Below, piece by piece: positions 1 to 7,223 of a stretch of DNA of 11,773 nucleotides. A model generated the notes under the pieces. The model made no database searches. It saw nothing but the letters and a program-made list of their open reading frames with translations, and was not told the DNA's origin. Source of the stretch: Acidobacteriota bacterium. GTDB lineage: Bacteria; Acidobacteriota; Vicinamibacteria; Vicinamibacterales; JAFNAJ01. The translations under genes and the position numbers were made by a program. The number at the start of each line of letters is the position of its first letter. The first letter of the stretch is position 1. The stretch spans positions 1-11,773 of the forward strand of contig JAFNAJ010000043.1 of the NCBI GenBank assembly GCA_017860085.1, in the 5' to 3' direction.

Positions 1-341
1 TCCTGGTCTGACGCCCCCCGGCCGTAGATGACGCCGTCCTTCACCTCTCCGCGGTAGGGATCGCGCGTCCACGTGGAGGGGTCGCCGACGCCGACCGTGT
101 CGAGGTGTGCGTCGATCGCCACCACGGTCGAGCCCGATCCGACGCGCCCGAGGACGTTGCCGAGCCCGTCGGTCTTCACCTCGTCGAACCCTGCGCGCCG
201 CATCTCGTCCGCAGCGCGGGCGACGACGCCCGCTTCCTCGGCGCTCTCGGACGGGATGGCAATCATGTCCCGCAGGAACTGCACCATGGCCGGCGTGTAC
301 TGCTCGGCCAGCCGGGCCACGCGATCGTTCACCTCGTCCAT
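1..341 (-). CDS. ygeY: YgeY-type M20-family metallohydrolase, N-terminal 113 residues (cut by left edge)
   Basis: The product resembles YgeY, an M20-family zinc amidohydrolase/peptidase of the selenium-metabolism and purine-breakdown cluster. It is probably cytoplasmic and the substrate cannot be read from sequence. Translating the minus strand from the ATG at 341 gives an open frame to the edge. It contains IAIPSES (residues 27-33) and the first metal-site motif AHLDTVGVGD (78-87, metal ligand H79). It also has the YgeY-like W91...DPY96 segment and GRGASDQ (107-113), whose D112 would be the metal-bridging Asp. These spacings match YgeY closely, better than generic ArgE or DapE. A strong Shine-Dalgarno (GGAGGA, complement of 351-356) lies 9 nt before the ATG and fixes the start. 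It follows ygfK on the same strand with a 105-nt gap, so co-transcription is likely. The C-terminal catalytic and dimerisation parts lie outside the window. Family confidence is high; exact function is not proven. Confidence 0.9.
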   Translation of the reverse strand, partial: MDEVNDRVARLAEQYTPAMVQFLRDMIAIPSESAEEAGVVARAADEMRRAGFDEVKTDGLGNVLGRVGSGSTVVAIDAHLDTVGVGDPSTWTRDPYRGEVKDGVIYGRGASDQ

Positions 342-424
342 GACATCAACTCCTCCACGCACGTGCAGGCCACGGGACCGGGCAACGGGCGAAGTGGGCA
401 GTGTACCGCAGGCGCACGCGGGAG

Positions 425-444
425 GGCAGGCCTTCACGCCTGCC
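425..444 (-). terminator. Small hairpin between ygfK and ygeY
   Basis: GGCAGGC (425-431) and GCCTGCC (438-444) form a perfect 7-bp stem with a 6-nt loop, directly after the ygfK stop codon in the sense of transcription. No T-run follows on the minus strand, so it is not a classic intrinsic terminator. It could be an attenuator, an mRNA-stabilising stem or chance in GC-rich DNA. Confidence 0.25.
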
Positions 445-446
445 GA

Positions 447-2519
<2,073 letters not shown>

Positions 2520-2558
2520 GACGGGTCATGCTAACTCTGATCTCCCGGTAGCTGCACG

Positions 2559-2654
2559 GTTCTTCGTTCTTTGTTCTTGGTTCTTGGTCCGTGCTTGGTG
2601 CTTGGTTCTTGGTTCGTTCTTGGTGCGTGGTTCCTGGTTCGAGCTTGGTTCCCG
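2559..2654. repeat. Degenerate 7-bp tandem array (GTTCTTG-type)
   Basis: About 96 bp of the divergent ygfK/epimerase intergenic region are almost entirely G, T and C on the plus strand, built on the unit GTTCTTG. Consecutive units from 2559 read GTTCTTC, GTTCTTT, GTTCTTG, GTTCTTG, GTCCGTG, CTTGGTG. Further clear units start at 2605, 2616, 2623, 2630 and 2648, with 4-nt partial units (CTTG or GTTC) slipped in at 2601, 2612 and 2644. The composition is sharply different from the GC-rich genes on both sides. It resembles in style the short tandemly repeated heptamers known from cyanobacterial genomes, but I cannot assign it to a named family. The open frames that cross it are low-complexity artefacts. 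Confidence 0.8.
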
Positions 2655-2689
2655 GGGGAGGGCGCGATCAGGGCTGCAGCTGGGGCGCG

Positions 2690-2698
2690 TGCTATTCT
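2690..2698 (+). promoter_or_regulatory. Extended -10 promoter candidate for the epimerase gene
   Basis: TGCTATTCT fits the extended -10 pattern TGnTAnnnT and lies 22 bp before the ATG at 2721. This would give a leader of about 15 nt that contains the AAGGAG ribosome site (2709-2714). No convincing -35 box is seen 17 bp upstream, as often tolerated with an extended -10. Confidence 0.4.
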
Positions 2699-2720
2699 GG
2701 GCGCTCGGAAGGAGCGCGAG

Positions 2721-3908
2721 ATGACGATCACCCGCCGCAATGCCCTGAAGGTTGCCGCCGCCAGCGCAGCTGGACTTGGCCTGTCGCGGTTTGCCGGCAC
2801 GGCCGACGGTGCGTCAGCGGCCGGGCAGACATCCGCTGCACGCGTCGAGCCCATCGTCGCCGAGCGGGCGGCGAAGCCGCTCCGCATCTTGATCCTCGGC
2901 GGCACGGGCTTCACCGGGCCGTACCAGGTCCGCTACGCACTGGCACGTGGCCACAAGCTCACGCTGTTCAACCGCGGGCGACGGCCGAAGGAATGGCCGG
3001 GCGAGGTAGAGGAACTGGTCGGCGACCGCAACACCGGCGACCTGAAGGCGCTCGAGGGTCGCGAGTGGGACGTCTGCATCGACAATCCCACGACCCTGCC
3101 GTTCTGGGTGCGCGATGCCGGTCAGGTGCTGAAGGGCAAGGTCGGGCAGTACGTCTTCATCTCGACGCTGTCGGTGTTTCCCGACGACGTGAAGCCGGGG
3201 GCGGACGAAACGGTGCCCGTGCTCGAGTACAAGGGCGCCGACGCGATGAAAGAGACACAGGAGACCCTGCGCGCCAACATGGCGCTCTACGGCCCACTGA
3301 AGGTGCGTTCCGAGCGCGAGGCGGAGGCCTGGTTTCCCAAGATCACGACCGTCATCCGGCCCACGTTGATTGTGGGGCCGGGCGACGAGAGCGACCGCTT
3401 CACGTACTGGCCCGCGCGCCTGGATCGTGGTGGCGACGTGCTCGCCCCGGGCGACGGCACCGATGCCGTGCAGTTCATCGACGCACGCGATCTCGCGGAG
3501 TGGACGATTCGCATGGTCGAGTCGCGCACGTTCGGCGTGTTCAACACGGCCGGCCCGACCGAGGAGATGTCGATGCTCGAGATGCTCTACGGGATACGCG
3601 GGGCGACGACCGCGAGCCCGAAGCTGCACTGGGTGCCGGCGAGCTTTCTCGAGGAGCACAAGGTCCACGCCTGGTCAGACATGCCCGTCTGGGTGCCGTC
3701 CACGCCCGACATGATGGGCTTCAGCCGCTTCAGCAACAAGCGCGCGGTGTCGGCAGGGCTCACGTTCCGGCCGCTGGCCCAGACGGCCCTCGACACGCTC
3801 GCGTGGTTCAAGACGCTGCCGGCCGATCGGCAGTCGAACCTGCGAGCGGGCATCAAGCCCGACCGCGAGCGCGAGGTCCTGGCGGCCTGGCGCGCCCGCA
3901 AAGGCTGA
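2721..3908 (+). CDS. Tat-exported NAD-dependent epimerase/dehydratase (extended SDR)
   Basis: This is a 395-residue extended short-chain dehydrogenase/reductase, a family that acts on nucleotide sugars or related sugars with bound NAD(P). The N-terminus MTITRRNALK followed by an Ala/Gly-rich stretch to about residue 39 is a twin-arginine (Tat) signal, so export of the folded, cofactor-loaded protein is predicted. The mature part opens with ILILGGTGFTG (56-66), the Rossmann nucleotide loop. The active-site features are S148/T149 in FISTLSVF and the YxxxK pair Y190/K194 (YGPLK). RPTLIVGPGD (213-222) and FIDARDLA (252-259) are typical of the C-terminal substrate lobe. The ATG at 2721 is chosen over upstream codons because AAGGAG lies 6 nt before it and the Tat signal starts there. 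The frame upstream reads into the heptamer array. The gene stands alone, divergent from ygfK. The substrate is unknown. Confidence 0.88.
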   Translation: MTITRRNALKVAAASAAGLGLSRFAGTADGASAAGQTSAARVEPIVAERAAKPLRILILGGTGFTGPYQVRYALARGHKLTLFNRGRRPKEWPGEVEELVGDRNTGDLKALEGREWDVCIDNPTTLPFWVRDAGQVLKGKVGQYVFISTLSVFPDDVKPGADETVPVLEYKGADAMKETQETLRANMALYGPLKVRSEREAEAWFPKITTVIRPTLIVGPGDESDRFTYWPARLDRGGDVLAPGDGTDAVQFIDARDLAEWTIRMVESRTFGVFNTAGPTEEMSMLEMLYGIRGATTASPKLHWVPASFLEEHKVHAWSDMPVWVPSTPDMMGFSRFSNKRAVSAGLTFRPLAQTALDTLAWFKTLPADRQSNLRAGIKPDREREVLAAWRARKG

Positions 3909-3930
3909 CGGGCACACGACGGAGTGCCCG
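3909..3930 (+). terminator. Stem-loop directly after the epimerase stop
   Basis: CGGGCAC (3909-3915) pairs with GTGCCCG (3924-3930), a 7-bp stem with an 8-nt loop starting one base after the TGA. No T-tract follows; the next bases can form a competing CCCGCC/GGCGGG stem (3927-3940). It could be a weak or factor-dependent terminator. Confidence 0.35.
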
Positions 3931-3965
3931 CCACGGCGGGTTCGGAGTAATCTGGTGACTGGCCC

Positions 3966-4003
3966 GACGGCCTCGACGCAGGCCCCCTGCGGTGAGGCCC
4001 GTC
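3966..4003 (+). other. Strong nested stem-loop in the leader of the lipoprotein gene
   Basis: GACGGCCTC (3966-3974) pairs with GAGGCC-C-GTC (3994-4003) through nine base pairs and one bulged C. Inside it, after a 2x2 internal loop, CGCAG (3977-3981) pairs with CTGCG (3987-3991) around a 5-nt loop. The 38-nt element ends 32 nt before the ATG at 4036. It could end the upstream transcript or act as a leader structure for the lipoprotein mRNA. It does not match a riboswitch class I know. Confidence 0.45.
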
Positions 4004-4035
4004 ACGTGTTCCCGCCCCCCGGGAAGGCTCCTCCC

Positions 4036-4623
4036 ATGAAGCAAGCACTGGCACTCAGTCTCGTGGTTGGTCTGGCGCTCGTCGGGTCGGCGTGCAGCCA
4101 GAAGGCACCGGCAGAGGCGGCCCTCACCGCCGCGCAGACCGCGTTCGATGCGGTCAAGGGCGACGCCAAGGTCTACGTGCCCGACCAGCTGCAAGCGGTC
4201 GAGGACGCGTTCGCTGCGGTCAAGGCGAGCTTCGACGGCGGGGACTACGCGAAGGCGCTCGCCGACGCGACGGGCCTGCTCGACAAGGTGAATGGACTGA
4301 AAGACGCGTCGGAGGCAAAGCGCAAGGAGCTCAGCGCCACCTGGAGCCAGCTCTCGACGTCGATGCCGCCGGTGGTCGCATCGATCCAGACCCGCGTCAC
4401 AGAGTTGTCGAAGATGCGACGGCTGCCGCGCGAGCTGTCGAAGGAGAACTTCGAGGCGGCCAAGACCGGGCTCGACGAGATCACACAGGCGTGGACCGCT
4501 GCAACCGGGGCCATGGACGGGGGCGACCTCGTTGGCGCCGTCGCGAAGGCCGCGCCCGTGAAGGCCAAGGCGCTCGAGATGCTGAACCTGCTCGGGATGC
4601 CGGTGCCTGACAGCCTGAAGTAG
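4036..4623 (+). CDS. Small helical lipoprotein, DUF4398-like
   Basis: This 195-residue protein begins MKQALALSLVVGLALVGSAC, a short lipoprotein signal peptide with lipobox GSAC and lipidated C20, so it should be anchored in a membrane facing the periplasm. The rest is predicted to be almost all helical, rich in Ala, Lys and Asp/Glu. Residues about 24-90 carry the pattern of DUF4398-type helical repeats: an Ala-rich helix, then YVPDQLQAVEDAFAAVKASF, then GDYAKALADATGLL. A second helical pair around residues 95-180 looks like a loose duplication (FEAAKTGLDEITQAW, GDLVGAVAKAAPV). The ATG at 4036 is chosen because GGGAAGG lies about 8 nt upstream and the signal peptide begins there; the frame can be extended to 3955 but without sense. 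It converges on the CDF transporter gene with only 8 bp between stops. The role is unknown; a structural or envelope-associated protein is likely. Confidence 0.82.
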   Translation: MKQALALSLVVGLALVGSACSQKAPAEAALTAAQTAFDAVKGDAKVYVPDQLQAVEDAFAAVKASFDGGDYAKALADATGLLDKVNGLKDASEAKRKELSATWSQLSTSMPPVVASIQTRVTELSKMRRLPRELSKENFEAAKTGLDEITQAWTAATGAMDGGDLVGAVAKAAPVKAKALEMLNLLGMPVPDSLK

Positions 4624-4631
4624 GGGCGCGG

Positions 4632-5618
4632 TCACTTCCGCCGGTCGAGCGTCAGGTCGTCCCAGGACGACGGGTCGTCGAGTGACTCCAGGTGTGTCAG
4701 CACGGTGACGTAGGGCACCACCTGTCGGATGTCGGCCTCGATCTGCTCGAGCAGGTGGTGCCCCCGGTGGACGGTCCAGTCGCCGGGGACCAGCACGTGG
4801 AGCGATACGAACCGGCGCGCCCCCGATTGCCGCGTGCGCAGAGCGTGGTACTCGACACCGTCGCAGCAGTGCCGCGCGACGGCAGCCTGCACGGCCTCAC
4901 GTTCGTGCGTCGGCAGCGCCGTGTCCATGAGTCCAAGCGCCGACTCGCGCACGATCTTCACCCCGGCCCAGACGATGTTGGCCGCCACCATCAGCGCGAC
5001 GACGGGGTCGAGGCGCAGCCAACCGGTGAGGGCGACCGCACTCACGCCGACGATGACGCCAGCAGAGGTCCATACGTCGGTCATCAGGTGTTGGGCGTTG
5101 GCTTCGAGCGTGACCGAATGATGGCGCCTGGCGGCCTGCAGCAGGATGCGGGCGACCACCAGGTTGACACCCGACGCGGCCGCGGACACGCCCAGCCCGA
5201 TCCCGACCTGCTCGAGAGGCCTGGGATGGACCAGTCGCTCCACCGCTGCAACGGCGATGCTGATGGCCGCGATCAGAATGAGCGTCCCTTCAACGCCGCT
5301 CGAGAAGTACTCTGCCTTCCCGTGCCCGTAGGCGTGGTCATCGTCGGCCGGTCGCGCGGCGACCGTCAGCATGGCGAGGGCCATGGCGGCGCCGACGAGG
5401 TTGACCAGCGACTCGACGGCGTCCGACAGCAGGCCGACCGACCCAGTGAGCAGGTAGGCCACGACCTTGAGCGCGATGGTGACCAGCGCCGCGGCGATCG
5501 AGAGCCAAGCGAATCGCTTCAGCGACGCTCGACCGTCCTCGGCCGACATGGCCGAGTCTGGATCGTCGTGCGTGGCTCGCGTGGACATGGCAGTGGCGTC
5601 CGCGGGGACGAGAAGCAT
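4632..5618 (-). CDS. Cation diffusion facilitator (CDF) family metal transporter
   Basis: This is an inner-membrane exporter of divalent metal ions of the CDF family (FieF/YiiP-like, proton-coupled efflux of Zn, Fe, Mn or similar). About six membrane helices are visible (roughly 36-58, 62-88, 110-129, 136-161, 174-199, 203-222), followed by a cytoplasmic metal-binding domain (about 236-315) with several histidines (H258, H274, H284, H287, H288, H309). Helix 5 has H177xxxD181 of transport site A. The helix 2 counterpart reads ESLVN, giving E69 and N73 where YiiP has two aspartates. The conserved YGHGKAE motif (97-103) follows helix 2. The start is uncertain: ATG at 5618, 5588 or 5549 are all in frame and none has a clear Shine-Dalgarno, so the first about 25 residues may not be translated. 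It is divergent from the serine hydrolase gene (81 bp apart). Metal specificity cannot be read from sequence. Confidence 0.92.
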   Translation of the reverse strand: MLLVPADATAMSTRATHDDPDSAMSAEDGRASLKRFAWLSIAAALVTIALKVVAYLLTGSVGLLSDAVESLVNLVGAAMALAMLTVAARPADDDHAYGHGKAEYFSSGVEGTLILIAAISIAVAAVERLVHPRPLEQVGIGLGVSAAASGVNLVVARILLQAARRHHSVTLEANAQHLMTDVWTSAGVIVGVSAVALTGWLRLDPVVALMVAANIVWAGVKIVRESALGLMDTALPTHEREAVQAAVARHCCDGVEYHALRTRQSGARRFVSLHVLVPGDWTVHRGHHLLEQIEADIRQVVPYVTVLTHLESLDDPSSWDDLTLDRRK

Positions 5619-5699
5619 TCTAGCCGCACACCGGCCTGTCCGCGGCAGAGCGTGGGCTCAGCCGGCAGCGAGGCTGGACCACATGCTACGCTCTCGGCC

Positions 5700-6935
5700 A
5701 TGCGTGTGCCATTCGCTGTTCGCGCGGGTAGCTTGGTAGTGGCCATCGTCGCGTGCGCGGGTCTCGTCGGGCGGGCCGAGCCTCCCCAGGGAGGGCTTCA
5801 GGAGGCCCTCGTCCGCGTCTGGCCCGCCTTGGCGAGCTTCTACGCCGAGCGCGTCCGTCAGGCAGGCATCGTGGGCAGCGGACTGGTGGTGGTCAGCGGG
5901 GGACAGATCGCTGCCGAGCACCACGAGGGCTTCCAGGATCTGGGGTCGCGCCGTGCCGTCGACCGCGACACGATCTACCACTGGGCGTCGATCACCAAGA
6001 CCCTCACCGGCATCGCGGTGATGCAGCTGCGGGATCGCGGCCGACTCCGGCTCGACGACCCGGTCGTGGACTACATTCCCGACCTGCGCCAGGCCCACAA
6101 CCCCTTCGGCGACATGGCGCAGGTGACGATCCGCCAGTTGATGTCGCACAGCGCTGGATTCCGCGCGCCGACGTGGCCCTGGGGAGGCGACCGCCCGTGG
6201 CACCCGTTCGAGCCGACGCGGTGGGAACAGTTGGTCGCGATGCTGCCCTATACCGAGCTGCTGTTCAAGCCGGGCTCTCGCTATCGCTACTCGAACCCCG
6301 GCGTGATCTTCCTCGGGCGCATCATCGAGCAGCTCTCGGGTGACGACTACGAGACGTACGTGACGAAGAACATCCTCATGCCGCTCGGCATGCATCGGAG
6401 CTTCTTCGACCGGGCGCCGTACCACCTCGTCTCGCACCGGTCGCACAGCTACTTCAGGACGGACGAGGGCCTGACCGAGGCGCGCTTCGATTTCGACACC
6501 GGGATCACCGTGTCGAACGGGGGCCTGAACGCCCCGCTCCCCGACATGGCGCGCTACCTGGCGTTTCTCATCGGCGACCCGAGTCGGGCTGCCGAGTATG
6601 ACGTCGTGCTGCGCAGGGCGACGCTCGAAGAGATGTTCGTGCCGCAGCTGCCGGCCACCGACGGCGAGGGCGGGAGCGGCGCCGACGTCAGCATCGGCTT
6701 GTCGTTCTTCATCGAACGGCACGGCGGCGTCGAGCTGGTCGGGCACAGCGGCAGCCAGAACGGCTTCCTGTCGCACCTGTACCTGCACCGCCCGTCGAAG
6801 ACTGGCTATCTCGTGGCCTTCAACACCGAGGTCACATCGAAGCAGCGTGGGGACGCGCAGGTGACGCGGCAGGTGGACGCCGACCTGCGTGATCGCATCG
6901 CGGCGGCACTGTTCGCGCCAGCGGCGCGCAACTGA
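5700..6935 (+). CDS. Exported beta-lactamase-family serine hydrolase (class C/PBP-like fold)
   Basis: This 411-residue serine hydrolase belongs to the beta-lactamase/penicillin-binding-protein superfamily (Pfam Beta-lactamase, PF00144). The family includes esterases, D-aminopeptidases and class C beta-lactamases, and the substrate here is unknown. The catalytic motifs are present: S97-I-T-K100 (nucleophile and general base), Y197-S-N199 and H349-S-G351 in place of the KTG box. DDPVVDYIPDL (119-129) and TIRQLMSHSAGF (143-154) are typical family segments. The N-terminus MRVPFAVRAGSLVVAIVACAGLVGRA is an export signal. IVAC19 could serve as a lipobox, or cleavage could occur after A26, so it is either an outer-envelope lipoprotein or a free periplasmic protein. 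The ATG at 5700 is chosen because the signal peptide begins there; the frame stays open far upstream antisense to the CDF gene. No good ribosome site is visible. Confidence 0.9.
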   Translation: MRVPFAVRAGSLVVAIVACAGLVGRAEPPQGGLQEALVRVWPALASFYAERVRQAGIVGSGLVVVSGGQIAAEHHEGFQDLGSRRAVDRDTIYHWASITKTLTGIAVMQLRDRGRLRLDDPVVDYIPDLRQAHNPFGDMAQVTIRQLMSHSAGFRAPTWPWGGDRPWHPFEPTRWEQLVAMLPYTELLFKPGSRYRYSNPGVIFLGRIIEQLSGDDYETYVTKNILMPLGMHRSFFDRAPYHLVSHRSHSYFRTDEGLTEARFDFDTGITVSNGGLNAPLPDMARYLAFLIGDPSRAAEYDVVLRRATLEEMFVPQLPATDGEGGSGADVSIGLSFFIERHGGVELVGHSGSQNGFLSHLYLHRPSKTGYLVAFNTEVTSKQRGDAQVTRQVDADLRDRIAAALFAPAARN

Positions 6936-6968
6936 GCGTTGCTTCGTCGTGTGCGGATCCGACACAGC

Positions 6969-7138
6969 GCGCCTGAGCCCGAGGCGCCTGAAGTGGCTTG
7001 AATCGCCCATCAGCAGGCGCCATAATCGGCCCGGCCACCCAGAGCTCGCGATGGGCAGCCTTCAGCGACCGCACGCGAGCAGTCCCCGAGATCTCGATGT
7101 CAGGCGCCCCACATCGCACGCGCGTCGATCCCAGGCGC
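6969..7138. repeat. Five copies of CAGGCGC/GCGCCTG upstream of the nuclease gene
   Basis: The 7-mer occurs at 6969-6975 and 6984-6990 (as GCGCCTG, 15 bp apart) and at 7014-7020, 7101-7107 and 7132-7138 (as CAGGCGC). The second and third copies extend to an 8-bp inverted repeat, GGCGCCTG (6983-6990) and CAGGCGCC (7014-7021), that brackets the -35 box; the fourth copy is the same 8-mer CAGGCGCC (7101-7108). Elsewhere in the window I find the 7-mer only as scattered single copies, for example near 409, 3415 and 5125. The cluster looks like binding sites or a local repeat family. Confidence 0.55.
6998..7026 (+). promoter_or_regulatory. Sigma70-type promoter for the nuclease gene
   Basis: TTGAAT (6998-7003) and CATAAT (7021-7026) are separated by exactly 17 bp, the best promoter match in the window. 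Transcription would start near 7033, leaving a leader of about 190 nt before the ATG at 7224. The inverted-repeat half CAGGCGCC overlaps the first base of the -10 box, which suggests that a bound protein could block or recruit the polymerase. The remainder of the 6936-7223 gap holds no gene I can support. Confidence 0.6.
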
Positions 7139-7223
7139 TGAACCAGCCGGAGTGCCGATGGACGTCCTTCGGTAGTCACGGGGCGAAGTTGCACGCCGCG
7201 AACGCGGCTCACGGAGGGGTGCC

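Noticed and set aside
2527..2529. ATG just upstream of the ygfK start
   Set aside because: It is out of frame with ygfK; the GTG at 2519 matches the family N-terminus.
2559..2654. CRISPR array
   Set aside because: The units are about 7 bp, degenerate and contiguous, with no repeat-spacer structure and no cas genes nearby.
4692..5699. Upstream extension of the serine hydrolase frame across the CDF gene
   Set aside because: The extension is antisense to the CDF transporter, has no protein-like features, and the export signal begins at 5700.
5619..5699. Promoters in the CDF/serine hydrolase divergent gap
   Set aside because: Divergent promoters must exist here or nearby, but no -35/-10 pair with good spacing is visible on either strand.
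6950..6966. Near-palindrome TGTG-CGGATCCG-A-CACA after the serine hydrolase
   Set aside because: It is short, bulged and without a T-tract; too weak to call as terminator or operator.
5658..7010. 450-codon frame on the minus strand opposite the serine hydrolase
   Set aside because: It is a shadow of the hydrolase gene, whose catalytic motifs are intact on the plus strand.
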